Notes under the pieces: model-generated | Databases searched by the model: none | Seen by the model: the letters and a program-made list of their open reading frames with translations, nothing else | What the model was told of the DNA's origin: nothing | Part shown: piece after piece, positions 54,736 through 63,650 of the stretch | How positions within the stretch are numbered: position 1 is the stretch's first letter | How the letters are laid out: each line of letters begins with the position of its first letter | DNA from: Vibrio hippocampi | Lineage (GTDB): Bacteria > Pseudomonadota > Gammaproteobacteria > Enterobacterales > Vibrionaceae | Direction: 5' to 3' | Assembly (NCBI RefSeq): GCF_921292975.1 | Contig: NZ_CAKLCM010000003.1 | Coordinates: forward strand, 1-64,000 | DNA: 64,000 nt | Position numbers and translations under genes: made by a program

Positions 54736-56283
54736 TTATTTATAAGCACGGTCGTATGCAGACTGCATCACGTCGATAACCTTGCTGTAGCCCATGCGCT
54801 CGATACTCTTCTGGTAAGAATCCCAGTCCGCTTCAATATCACGCGAGCCTAAGATCCACGCTTGCTGCATCTCTACCATATAGTCACGGATAGTTACCCA
54901 GTGCTTATCGAACACTTCTTTTTCTTTCGCGTTTAGAGAGACACCCATGAACGGTTCAAGTAAGTAGTCACCTTGGTCGTAAAGCTCAATACCTTCAAGT
55001 GCATATTTGTTAGACCATTGCACTTCGTTTTGGTAGTCCATTGGGAAACCACGTTGAACCTGTGCACCGATCGCCCACATTTGTGCGTTGACTGGCGTAT
55101 CACCTTCTAAGATCTCTTTCTTGAACTGTGCTTTACCATCAACGAGTTCATAGTGTTGACCTTCGATACCAAAGTTAGCCAGACGCTTACCTTCTTGAGT
55201 GAACCAGAAGTCGAAGTATTTGATCGTTTCTACAGGGTATTCGTTAGTATAAGAGATCGCCCAACCATCAGGTTTCACTTTAGCACGGCGGTGTTCTTCA
55301 ACGCGCTTACCACTGATACCTGCTGGTGGGATCATTGCTTTGAACTCAAAGCCAGGTACTTTGTCTTTTAGCTTGTCGTTGTAGCCAGATGTTGAAGCAA
55401 ACCAGTCGTGAGTCATACCACCGGTGTCGTTAGACAGTAGGTAGTCGCGAGAACGGCTACCGCGAGTGAATACTTCTGCGTCGATAAGACCTTCTTTGTA
55501 CCACTTCGCTAGGTTTTTGATACCTTCTTTATATTCGTTACGTGCATAGCCGTGACGGATTTCACCTTCTACAACGTGGAAGTCGTGGAATGAGTCAGAC
55601 CCCGATGTACGACCGTCCCAAAGTGTCACGAGACGAACCATCTCTTGCCAGTGGCGCGCAAAGAATGGGACTTCATCTTTTTTACCGTTTCCGTTTGGAT
55701 CTTGGTCGCGGAACGCTTTCAGCACTTCGTACATTTCATCGACGTTTTGTGGTGCTTTAAGACCCAACTTGTTGAGCCAATCATAACGGATGAAGTAGCC
55801 ACGACCATACTTACCGTCTGGTAGGTAAGGGATGTAGTAAATGTTGCCGTCAGCAGCCTTGATAGAAGAAGCAATATCAGGGTTAGCATCGAAGAAGGCT
55901 TTGATATTTGGCGCATGCTCTTCAATCAGTTTGTTAAGAGGAACGAATGCGCCTTCTGGACCGTAGGTGTTAACGTTGTTCTTCATGCTTGAACCACCAA
56001 CGATAGCTGGAAGTTCGCCAGAAGCGATCAATAGGTTGAAGGCTTCTTCACTCTTTGTCGTTGCCATCGAAGCAACGTTGTTTAGATGCATGTTAGTAAG
56101 ACGTGCCGCTTCTTTCTCTACCGGCCAATCGTTGCTGTATACAAATTTCTTTTGGTGCAGGTGAATATCAAGCTTGATTGGCTTATCAGCCACTTTGTAT
56201 GCACCATCAGGAGATGCGGCAAAAGTTGGAGCGGCAAGCGTAGCTGCAATCACAGTGGAAAGCGCAGTGATTTTTACATTCAT
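54736..56283 (-). CDS. AlgQ-like oligouronide-binding protein of an ABC importer
   Basis: The 515-aa precursor has a signal peptide (to about residue 22, TFA-ASPDG) and no lipobox. It closely resembles Sphingomonas AlgQ1/AlgQ2, the binding proteins for unsaturated alginate oligomers. Shared segments include WPVEKEAARLTN, EGAFVPLNKLIEEHAPNIKAFF, DGNIYYIPYLPDGKYGRGYFIRYDWL, DPNGNGKKDEVPF with a calcium-binding Asp/Asn loop, and THDWFAST. AlgQ-type proteins also bind unsaturated glycosaminoglycan disaccharides in Streptobacillus, so the ligand may be alginate or a GlcA-containing oligomer. It is last in an operon with two permeases and an ATPase. Confidence 0.9.
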   Translation of the reverse strand: MNVKITALSTVIAATLAAPTFAASPDGAYKVADKPIKLDIHLHQKKFVYSNDWPVEKEAARLTNMHLNNVASMATTKSEEAFNLLIASGELPAIVGGSSMKNNVNTYGPEGAFVPLNKLIEEHAPNIKAFFDANPDIASSIKAADGNIYYIPYLPDGKYGRGYFIRYDWLNKLGLKAPQNVDEMYEVLKAFRDQDPNGNGKKDEVPFFARHWQEMVRLVTLWDGRTSGSDSFHDFHVVEGEIRHGYARNEYKEGIKNLAKWYKEGLIDAEVFTRGSRSRDYLLSNDTGGMTHDWFASTSGYNDKLKDKVPGFEFKAMIPPAGISGKRVEEHRRAKVKPDGWAISYTNEYPVETIKYFDFWFTQEGKRLANFGIEGQHYELVDGKAQFKKEILEGDTPVNAQMWAIGAQVQRGFPMDYQNEVQWSNKYALEGIELYDQGDYLLEPFMGVSLNAKEKEVFDKHWVTIRDYMVEMQQAWILGSRDIEADWDSYQKSIERMGYSKVIDVMQSAYDRAYK

Positions 56284-56377
56284 CTTTTGTTTCCTTTCTT
56301 TATTATTACTTCTAACTTTTTTTTATTTTATGGAGGCACAACCCCTATGATGCGCCTCCGTGAGTATTGGGTGAGGG

Positions 56378-57268
56378 TTATTCTTTAACGCCGCCCAACA
56401 TAATCCCTTTATTAAAGTATTTCTGAATAAACGGATAAATCAGTAGTACTGGAATGATTGAGCAGACCATGATGGCAGCACTCACCGTTTCGAATGAGTA
56501 GACCGAGGTCATCAAGGTACTTGCGAAGGTGTCATCGTCGGTCAGCTGAGTAATGATCTGACGTAGGTAAACCTGTAGCGGCACCTTGTCTTCATCACGC
56601 AGCAATACCATCGCCCAGAAGAAGCCGTTCCAACGCGCTACGATACAGAACAGTGTTACGGTTGCGAGTGCGGGCTTGGCAAGCGGGATAAACACTTTCC
56701 AAAGCACTTGGAAATCGTTCGCTCCATCCATTCGCGCGGCTTCTTCAAAAGACTTAGGCACGGCTTCAAAGAAGTTACGCAGTAGGATGATGTTGAACGC
56801 GTTACAAGCAAAGCCGATGATGATACCGAAGTAGCTGTTCAATAGACCTAAATCACGCATGTTCAAGAAGAACGGAATCATACCTGCGTTAAACCACATG
56901 GTGAACGCGACTAGGATGTTCCAAAACTTACGACCCAGTAGTTGTGGGCGAGACAGTGCATACGCACCCGGAACAATAATCAGTAAGCTGGTTAGCGTAC
57001 CGCCAAAGGTATAGATAAAGGTGTTCTTATATGAGGTCCAGAATGCAGGGTCATAAAGAACTTTTTCGTACGCGGCGAACGTGATATCGACAGGTGTCAG
57101 GATCACTTCACCGGCACTGACCGCATTACCCGCACTTATCGACATCGATGCGACATAGATAAACGGATAAAGGGTACTGATTGTGAACGCCGCTACTAAG
57201 AACATGTTGAGATAGACAAATGCCTTATCACCACGGGAGTAGAGGTTCATGTTTTGTGCTTGACTCAT
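56378..57268 (-). CDS. ABC permease, AlgM2/YtcP-like
   Basis: The 296-aa permease has six helices and the EAA loop KSFEEAARMDGANDFQVLWKVFIPLAKP. It belongs to the LplC/YtcP/AlgM2 group. GGAG precedes its start. It is 11 bp behind the other permease gene in the operon with the AlgQ-like protein. Confidence 0.88.
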   Translation of the reverse strand: MSQAQNMNLYSRGDKAFVYLNMFLVAAFTISTLYPFIYVASMSISAGNAVSAGEVILTPVDITFAAYEKVLYDPAFWTSYKNTFIYTFGGTLTSLLIIVPGAYALSRPQLLGRKFWNILVAFTMWFNAGMIPFFLNMRDLGLLNSYFGIIIGFACNAFNIILLRNFFEAVPKSFEEAARMDGANDFQVLWKVFIPLAKPALATVTLFCIVARWNGFFWAMVLLRDEDKVPLQVYLRQIITQLTDDDTFASTLMTSVYSFETVSAAIMVCSIIPVLLIYPFIQKYFNKGIMLGGVKE

Positions 57269-57279
57269 AATTTACTCCA

Positions 57280-58248
57280 TTACCACAGCGATGTTTGAGA
57301 TACGCGGCGGCTGATGCGGTTGGCAGCCATAACCAAGATGAACGCGATAACAGCATTAAACAGACCAGCGGCGGCGGCTAAATCATATTGCGCTGCCTGA
57401 ATACCCTGACGGTAAATGAAGGTACTGATAACGTCCGCTGTTTCGTAAGTTGCTGGTTGATACAGCATGATGATCATCTCGAAGCCCACCTCAAGGATGT
57501 TACCGATTCGGATGATAAGCATGATGATGACAGTCGGTAAGATACACGGCAGTGTAATACGCCACATCATCTGCCAGCGCGATGCGCCATCAACAACCGC
57601 AGATTCATACAGAGATGGGTTAACCCCCGCAATCGCTGCTAAGAATACAATGGAGCCAAAGCCTGCTTCCTGCCAAATGCCCGTTCCGATAAAGATGGTG
57701 CGGAACCATTCTGGTTTGGTTAAGAAGTAAACAGAGTCATAACCCAAAGCGTTAAGCAACAAGTTCACCACACCCGTCGACGGCGAGAACGCAGTAATAA
57801 CGATACCTGCGATGATGACAGCCGAAATAAAGTGAGGTAAGTAAACAATCGTTTGCGCAGTACGCTTAAATTTAGGATTGAGGATCTCATTGAACATCAA
57901 AGCTAAAATAATAGGGACTGGGAAACCAAACACGAGGTTTGCGCCACTGATGATGACGGTGTTTTTAATTGCCCGTAAGAACTGGTCGTTATGGAACAGT
58001 GTTTGGAAGTGTTCAAAACCGACCCAAGGACTGTTCGCGATACCTTTAAACACACTGTAGTCTTTAAAGGCGATCTGTAGACCGTACATCGGCTTGTACA
58101 AGAATATTAGAAACCAAAGAATGGTGGGCGCTAATAACACGTACAACTGCCACTCTTTTTTGAAGTGCTGAATAAGCCAATGAACCTTCTTCGCTAACGC
58201 AGATTGCGTCTGCTTTGGGGTTCCAGCTTGAGTATGTGTATTTTCCAT
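57280..58248 (-). CDS. ABC permease, AlgM1/LplB-like
   Basis: The 322-aa permease has a long cytoplasmic N-terminal tail (about 40 residues), six helices and the EAA-type loop SLYESAVVDGASRWQMMWRITLPCI. It fits the AlgM1/LplB group, which pairs with AlgM2 types. GGAGAGG precedes the ATG. It lies 14 bp behind the ATPase gene. Confidence 0.88.
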   Translation of the reverse strand: MENTHTQAGTPKQTQSALAKKVHWLIQHFKKEWQLYVLLAPTILWFLIFLYKPMYGLQIAFKDYSVFKGIANSPWVGFEHFQTLFHNDQFLRAIKNTVIISGANLVFGFPVPIILALMFNEILNPKFKRTAQTIVYLPHFISAVIIAGIVITAFSPSTGVVNLLLNALGYDSVYFLTKPEWFRTIFIGTGIWQEAGFGSIVFLAAIAGVNPSLYESAVVDGASRWQMMWRITLPCILPTVIIMLIIRIGNILEVGFEMIIMLYQPATYETADVISTFIYRQGIQAAQYDLAAAAGLFNAVIAFILVMAANRISRRVSQTSLW

Positions 58249-58262
58249 ACTACCTCTCCAGA

Positions 58263-59357
58263 TTAGTTGACAGTAATACGCTCTAGCGCCATACCGGTTT
58301 CCTTATTGAATACCGTGATAGCGTCTACAGTGAAGTAAAAGTTTTCAACGTGTTGCAGGTGATCGATACGACCATGAGTTTCTGCTTTAACAACAAAAGG
58401 CTTGCCATTGAATTGAGTGTGTAGCAGAGCTTCAGAACCCAAGGTTTCAACTAAGTCGATGTTAACTGGAATGGTTGAAGCATTATCTTGTGGCTGTAAG
58501 TCGGTGTATTCTGGACGGATACCGACGATAATTTGCGCACCATCTTCAATGCCCGCGACATCGGGAAGTTTACAGTGAATACCATCAAATACACCGTACC
58601 AACCATCTTCACGTTTTTCAGCAACCGCATCGATTAGGTTCATCGGAGGTGAACCGATAAAGGTAGCCACGAAGGTGTTGACTGGGCTGTTGAACAGTTC
58701 CATTGGTGTGCCGATTTGCTCGATACGACCGTCACTCATGACTACGATCCGATCCGCTAGCGTCATGGCTTCGACCTGATCGTGGGTCACGTAAACACTG
58801 GTTACGCCAAGGCGCGAGTGTAGGCGTTTGATTTCTGCACGCATTTGCGTACGCAGCTTGGCATCTAAGTTAGATAGTGGCTCATCGAACAAGAATACTT
58901 TTGGGTGACGAACAATCGCACGACCCATAGCAACACGCTGACGCTGACCACCAGATAAGTCGGCTGGACGACGGTCAAGCAGTTTAGTTAGCCCCAAAAT
59001 TTCGGCGACGTCGGCGACGGCTTTTTTAATTTCTGGCTTAGGAACTTTACGGATCTTAAGACCGAAAGCGATGTTGTCGGCCACGCTAAGGTGAGGGTAG
59101 AGTGCGTAGTTTTGGAATACCATCGCAACATCACGATCTTTGGGTGCGACATTATTAACAACACGGTCTTCAATTTGAATTTCACCACCAGTGATTTCTT
59201 CCAGACCCGCTAACATACGCAGAGTTGTCGATTTGCCGCAGCCCGAAGGCCCAACTAATACGATGAACTCTTTAGATTTAACTTCTAAATTGATTCCATG
59301 AACGACGCTCACGTCGCCATACGCCTTCACGATGTTATTTAACTGAACACCAGACAT
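58263..59357 (-). CDS. ABC transporter ATPase, AlgS/MsmX-like
   Basis: The 364-aa MalK-type ATPase has Walker A GPSGCGKST (37-45), LSGGQRQR, VFLFDEPLSNLD and a C-terminal regulatory domain. It is similar to UgpC in this window but distinct. It is the first gene of the four-gene importer operon; AGGAGA precedes the ATG. Family context (AlgS with AlgM1M2) and the AlgQ-like neighbour indicate an oligouronide importer. Confidence 0.9.
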   Translation of the reverse strand: MSGVQLNNIVKAYGDVSVVHGINLEVKSKEFIVLVGPSGCGKSTTLRMLAGLEEITGGEIQIEDRVVNNVAPKDRDVAMVFQNYALYPHLSVADNIAFGLKIRKVPKPEIKKAVADVAEILGLTKLLDRRPADLSGGQRQRVAMGRAIVRHPKVFLFDEPLSNLDAKLRTQMRAEIKRLHSRLGVTSVYVTHDQVEAMTLADRIVVMSDGRIEQIGTPMELFNSPVNTFVATFIGSPPMNLIDAVAEKREDGWYGVFDGIHCKLPDVAGIEDGAQIIVGIRPEYTDLQPQDNASTIPVNIDLVETLGSEALLHTQFNGKPFVVKAETHGRIDHLQHVENFYFTVDAITVFNKETGMALERITVN

Positions 59358-59466
59358 AAGTTCTCCTCGTTGCCTTGTAGCAACTTAAATAAAATAATGT
59401 GCCTTACAACCAGCCACGAATAATGGATCCTTAAGGAAATGTGGTGATTGGTGACGTTGGGTCGAA

Positions 59467-60207
59467 TTATTGCGTGTAATATTTCAGAGTTTTAAATTGC
59501 ACAGTGCCGCGACCAGAATCCTGGTTATATACACCGGCTTTAAAATAACTTTCTAAATGACTCCAATAGGAAACATCGTATTTAGAAATTCCATCCACAG
59601 CGACGCCATCTTTTTTAACGGTCATCATATTATTCTCGACACGGACTTCGATTTTTACGGCTTGAGTGTCGTCGTGTTGAGAAATAAAGATTTTGTCATA
59701 TTGGTCACTATTTTCGTCTGCATCTTGTTTAATCACAGCCCAAAGACCATTCTCGATGCCGTCACGTTCTCGATACCAAACTAAACGCAGCAGTGGCAGG
59801 TTGATGGCATTGCCATTATTGGTGACATCATGGATCTGCATAAAGGTGATTTGGTCAACTTCGCCCTCAAGCGGCGATTGAATGTAAACCTCACCAATCA
59901 TTTTATTCACGTCACCGTCATCGGTGTACCATTCATAAACTTGGCGAAGCTCGGAGCGCTTGTGATCACCTTCTACCGTAAATGTCATCCATGTGTTGCC
60001 ATTATCAGGCACATGGAAGTATTGGTTATATTGACCAGCAAAATCCCCTTGCTTAATTAGCTTAGTGCTAGTGGGGGCTTGTAAATAAGAGTCGTCCAAT
60101 ACCGATTGATATTGACTGTAAGAATAAGGAGGTGTGTCAGCGTGGCTAGAAAAAGCAGTGATAACAGCAAGTGCTGCAAACGATTTGAGTGACTTATGAA
60201 CCGTCAT
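59467..60207 (-). CDS. Small secreted PL7-type lyase
   Basis: The 246-aa precursor has a signal peptide (cut after about residue 23, SSHA-DT) and is a single PL7 catalytic domain. All motifs are present: R84-SEL-R88, Q124-I-H126 and YFKAGVYNQ (221-229, Tyr227 the likely catalytic residue). PL7 members cleave alginate, but the family is not limited to it. It lacks the CBMs of the 11.5-kb lyase. It lies 109 bp upstream of the ABC operon on the same strand. It may feed the importer with short oligomers in the periplasm. Confidence 0.88.
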   Translation of the reverse strand: MTVHKSLKSFAALAVITAFSSHADTPPYSYSQYQSVLDDSYLQAPTSTKLIKQGDFAGQYNQYFHVPDNGNTWMTFTVEGDHKRSELRQVYEWYTDDGDVNKMIGEVYIQSPLEGEVDQITFMQIHDVTNNGNAINLPLLRLVWYRERDGIENGLWAVIKQDADENSDQYDKIFISQHDDTQAVKIEVRVENNMMTVKKDGVAVDGISKYDVSYWSHLESYFKAGVYNQDSGRGTVQFKTLKYYTQ

Positions 60208-60280
60208 AAAAGTGTACCCAGTAAATCTTTAACTCGCCTCTACAAATAAAAAATGACTCAATTTAGATATAGAGAGATTA

Positions 60281-60306
60281 AAATGCCTAGGATATACCTA
60301 GGCATT
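60281..60306 (-). terminator. Terminator after the KdgM-type porin gene
   Basis: AATGCCTAGG (60282-60291) and CCTAGGCATT (60297-60306) form a 10-bp stem with T on the minus strand. A second inverted pair, TAATAAAAC / GTTTTATTA, lies at 60314-60338. Confidence 0.75.
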
Positions 60307-60351
60307 ATCACGATAATAAAACGTCTATGGTTTTATTAGATTGAACAAGGT

Positions 60352-61182
60352 TTAGAACTTGTACTTGATACCTAGACGGTATTTCGCTTCACGGTCATCT
60401 GATGAAGAGCTGATATCTGTTGACCAAAGCTCTGCGAATGGAGTCCAGTTACCTAGTTTATAAGCAACTTTAACACCGAAATCCCATTCCCAATCTTTAC
60501 CATCGTATAGTTTTACGTTGTCTAGAGATTTAACGTAGTTACCTTCCCAAGATAGACCTAGCTTAGGCAATGCTTTGATTTTGTATGCACCGGTGTAAGT
60601 CCACTTGGCTTTTTTACCCATCGATAATTTTTCGCCAGTTTCCATGTTGCTGTCAGCAAATCGGTCATCGCGGAAATCAGCAAATTCCATACGTAGACGT
60701 AGAGCGTTGGTTAGACCCATATTTGCTTTGTAACCAAGACGGAACTGTGGCTTATAGGTGACTTTTTTCATCATCCATGAACCGTTGTGCGCTTCTGGCT
60801 CATCCCAGTCCCAAGCGATTGGCATACCAACTTGTAGATACCAGTTTTTGTCAATTTTGTAAGTTGCGGTGTTGTCAAGCTCCATACCGTAAACATAGAG
60901 GTCTTGCATAAACTGCGAGCTATTAGAACCGCCTTCTTTCTTGTCATCACTGTGGAACTTAATTTCTAAGCTCGTGCTGTGTTTCCAATCGCTGTTTATT
61001 TTGAAGCTTTCGCCAATTTTTACACGAGATTGGTGACGCTCATCAACCGAACCTTTTGAACCGTCAGTTTTGGTATAAGTCGTATCCGCACGATATTCAT
61101 GACGGAAGTCTAGTGTTAGAGCTGACGCTGAACTTGCTGCAACGATAAGTCCCACTGCTAGTGCGGTTTGCTTGAGTTTCAT
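60352..61182 (-). CDS. kdgM: KdgM-family oligouronide porin
   Basis: The 276-aa precursor has a signal peptide (LIVAASSASA) and then LTLDFRHEYRADT, the KdgM/NanC N-terminal strand. It ends RLGIKYKF with the C-terminal Phe of outer-membrane barrels. The many Lys/Arg residues in strands suit passage of acidic oligomers such as oligogalacturonate or oligo-alginate. AGGGAA precedes the ATG. It diverges from symporter 3, with a 636-bp control region between. Confidence 0.9.
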   Translation of the reverse strand: MKLKQTALAVGLIVAASSASALTLDFRHEYRADTTYTKTDGSKGSVDERHQSRVKIGESFKINSDWKHSTSLEIKFHSDDKKEGGSNSSQFMQDLYVYGMELDNTATYKIDKNWYLQVGMPIAWDWDEPEAHNGSWMMKKVTYKPQFRLGYKANMGLTNALRLRMEFADFRDDRFADSNMETGEKLSMGKKAKWTYTGAYKIKALPKLGLSWEGNYVKSLDNVKLYDGKDWEWDFGVKVAYKLGNWTPFAELWSTDISSSSDDREAKYRLGIKYKF

Positions 61183-61543
61183 ACTGATATTCCCTTTATT
61201 TATATAAGATTTTTGTATATGAAGTTATCGATTCATATAACGCCAATTATTAAGTTTTATTTATTGTTTAACTTTTCTAATTGGCGACTTAAAAATTAAT
61301 TAAAATTCTTAATCTCAATTAATGTATGACAAATGTTAGCGGCGGAACCGAGATTATTCTGTGAATTAGTTCAATTTTTTTGTTGCTACTGTAATACAAA
61401 TTATCATTATAGGTGTTGTGATCACACTTTTTAATCAATTGTTGCATTTATCCGGGGGGAAAGTTTGCAGGTTGTGCCAATGAGTGTTAGATGCAAAATG
61501 GAATGGTGTTAAGTCTTTGAATTTATTGTAATTTACCTTTCTT

Positions 61544-61559
61544 GGTGATATTGCTCACA
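61544..61559. promoter_or_regulatory. CRP-like site, symporter 3
   Basis: GGTGA-TATTGC-TCACA has one mismatch from the CRP consensus and lies about 260 bp upstream of the symporter. Confidence 0.6.
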
Positions 61560-61620
61560 TTAATTAGTGGCGATTTGTTTATATCAATTTGAGCTATTTG
61601 GTGGTTCTCACTGAATGAGA

Positions 61621-61636
61621 TTTGATATAAATCACA
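61621..61636. promoter_or_regulatory. Second CRP-like site, symporter 3
   Basis: TTTGA-TATAAA-TCACA has one mismatch in the left half-site; it lies about 185 bp upstream of the start. Confidence 0.5.
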
Positions 61637-61743
61637 GGTTATTTATTGCTGCAGAAGTACTAATGAATAACAAAATATGACGCAGTTAACTTTGTTGAGC
61701 CTTTAGAAACAGAAAAACGATACACAGCTCACGAATGGGCATA

Positions 61744-61754
61744 TTGTATTACAA
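61744..61754. promoter_or_regulatory. TTGT-N3-ACAA operator, symporter 3
   Basis: TTGTATTACAA is identical to the copy before symporter 1 and lies 64 bp upstream of the start codon, almost the same distance as there. Confidence 0.7.
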
Positions 61755-61818
61755 AAGTTATTATTAAATAGATAAGATTGAACTGTAACAATTAGTAAAA
61801 CTAAAGGATCGAAGTATC

Positions 61819-63597
61819 ATGGATTTAAACACTCTCATCGTACTCATCTATTTCCTATTCCTTATGGCAATAGGTTGGATGTTCCGTACATTTACAAATA
61901 GCACCAGTGACTACTTCCGCGGGGGCGGTCAAATGCTTTGGTGGATGGTAGGTGCAACTGCGTTTATGACTCAGTTCTCTGCTTGGACGTTCACCGGCGC
62001 AGCTGGTAAAGCATATAATGACGGTTTTGCAGTAGCAGTGATTTTTATTGCTAACGCATTCGGTTATTTAATGAACTATCTATACTTCGCACCAAAATTC
62101 CGTCAACTTCGTGTTGTTACGGTAATTGAAGCGATTCGTATGCGTTTTGGTAAGTACAACGAGCAAGTATTTACTTGGTCAAGTATGCCAAACAGCGTTA
62201 TCTCGGCAGGTATCTGGCTAAATGGTCTAGCGATCATCGCATCAGGTATCTTCGGTTTCGATATGACGACGACAATCATTGCAACAGGTGCTGTTGTACT
62301 GCTTATGTCGGTTACAGGTGGTTCTTGGGCGGTTATCGCATCTGACTTTATGCAGATGGTAATCATCATGGCGGTAACAGTGACCTGTGCGGTTGTTGCT
62401 ATCATCCAGGGTGGTGGCGTTGGCGAAATCATCAACAACTTCCCAGTTGATGAAGGTATGTCTTTCGCTTCTGGTAACAACCTGAACTATGTAAGCATCT
62501 TCGGTATTTGGGCTGTCTTTATCTTCTTCAAGCAGTTCTCTATTACCAACAACATGCTTAACTCTTACCGTTACCTAGCGGCGAAAGACTCTAAGAACGC
62601 GAAAAAAGCAGCACTTCTTGCTTGTATTCTTATGACAATGGGTCCAGCTATCTGGTTCATGCCTTCTTGGTTCGTTGCTGGTCAAGGTATTGACCTTGCT
62701 GCTGCTTACCCAGAGGCAGGTAAGAAAGCGGCTGACTTCGCTTACCTATACTTCGTACAAGAGTACATGCCTGCGGGTATGGTTGGCCTACTCGTTTCTG
62801 CAATGTTTGCTGCAACGATGTCTTCTATGGACTCGGGTCTAAACCGTAACTCTGGTATCTTCGTTAAGAACTTCTACCAGCCAATTCTACGTCCAGATGC
62901 GACTGAGAAAGAGCTAGTATTCGTTTCTAAAGTAACGTCAACAGTATTTGGTGTTGCTATCATCCTTATCGCGATGTTCATCAACTCGCTAAAAGGTCTG
63001 AGCTTGTTCGATACCATGATGTACGTTGGTGCCCTAATCGGCTTCCCAATGACAATCCCTGCATTCTGCGGCTTCTTCATCAAGAAGACGCCAGACTGGG
63101 CTGGTTGGGGTACGCTAGTTGTAGGTGGTATCGTTTCTTACATCGTAGGTTTCGTTATCACTTCTGACATGATTGAAGGTTGGTTTGGTCTAAACGAACT
63201 AACTAAGCGTGAGTGGTCTGACGTTAAGGTTGCGGTTGGTCTGATTGCCCACCTAATCTTCACAGCTGGCTTCTTCTGCCTATCAACGCTGTTCTACAAG
63301 CCTCTATCTGCAGAGCGTCAAAAAGACGTGGATCTATTCTTCAACAACCTGGCAACGCCACTTGTTGCTGAGTCTGTAGCTCAGAAGAAACTAGATAACA
63401 GACAGCGTAAGATGCTTGGTACACTGATTGCGGTTGCAGGTGTGGGTGTTATGACCATGTTTGCTCTCCCTAACCCAATGTGGGGTCGTATGATTTTCGT
63501 TCTTTGTGGCGGTATCGTTCTAGGTGTTGGTCTACTACTTGTTAAAGCGGTAGATGACAAAGTTGAACAAGCTATGGAAGAAGCTGAAAGCAACTAA
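61819..63597 (+). CDS. Sodium/solute symporter 3, probable oligo-alginate transporter
   Basis: The 592-aa SSS symporter is closest in its first 100 residues to symporter 1 (MDLNTLIVLIYFLFLMAIGWMFRTFT against MTIDTLVVLAYFFFLIAIGWMFRKFT). It shares the GGGxMLWWMVGATAFMTQFSAWTFTGAAG block and the MFAATMSSMDSGLNRN Na2 helix. RBS AAAGGA precedes the ATG. Its promoter carries the same palindrome at the same distance as symporter 1, so the two are probably co-regulated. KdgM lies divergently. A terminator follows at 63620-63645. Confidence 0.9.
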   Translation: MDLNTLIVLIYFLFLMAIGWMFRTFTNSTSDYFRGGGQMLWWMVGATAFMTQFSAWTFTGAAGKAYNDGFAVAVIFIANAFGYLMNYLYFAPKFRQLRVVTVIEAIRMRFGKYNEQVFTWSSMPNSVISAGIWLNGLAIIASGIFGFDMTTTIIATGAVVLLMSVTGGSWAVIASDFMQMVIIMAVTVTCAVVAIIQGGGVGEIINNFPVDEGMSFASGNNLNYVSIFGIWAVFIFFKQFSITNNMLNSYRYLAAKDSKNAKKAALLACILMTMGPAIWFMPSWFVAGQGIDLAAAYPEAGKKAADFAYLYFVQEYMPAGMVGLLVSAMFAATMSSMDSGLNRNSGIFVKNFYQPILRPDATEKELVFVSKVTSTVFGVAIILIAMFINSLKGLSLFDTMMYVGALIGFPMTIPAFCGFFIKKTPDWAGWGTLVVGGIVSYIVGFVITSDMIEGWFGLNELTKREWSDVKVAVGLIAHLIFTAGFFCLSTLFYKPLSAERQKDVDLFFNNLATPLVAESVAQKKLDNRQRKMLGTLIAVAGVGVMTMFALPNPMWGRMIFVLCGGIVLGVGLLLVKAVDDKVEQAMEEAESN

Positions 63598-63619
63598 ACT
63601 AAGCAATTAGTATGATTAA

Positions 63620-63650
63620 AAAGGAAGGGGTCGGGCCCTTCCTTTTTTTA
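63620..63650 (+). terminator. Terminator after symporter 3
   Basis: AAAGGAAGGG (63620-63629) and CCCTTCCTTT (63636-63645) form a 10-bp stem followed by T. Confidence 0.92.

Larger units (their letters stand above)
61183..61818. promoter_or_regulatory. kdgM / symporter 3 divergent control region
   Basis: Three TTGT-N3-ACAA-type sites are visible: a one-mismatch copy at 61322-61332 (ATGTATGACAA), another at 61389-61399 (CTGTAATACAA) and a perfect one at 61744-61754. Two CRP-like sites lie at 61544-61559 and 61621-61636. No ORF is supported. Confidence 0.6.

Noticed and set aside
60314..60338. TAATAAAAC / GTTTTATTA palindrome as a KdgR box
   Set aside because: Half-site spacing is 7 instead of 4 bp, and it lies next to the porin terminator; probably part of transcript ending.
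61414..61427. GTGATCAC palindrome as a CRP site upstream of kdgM
   Set aside because: The half-sites have no 6-bp spacer, so it does not fit CRP.
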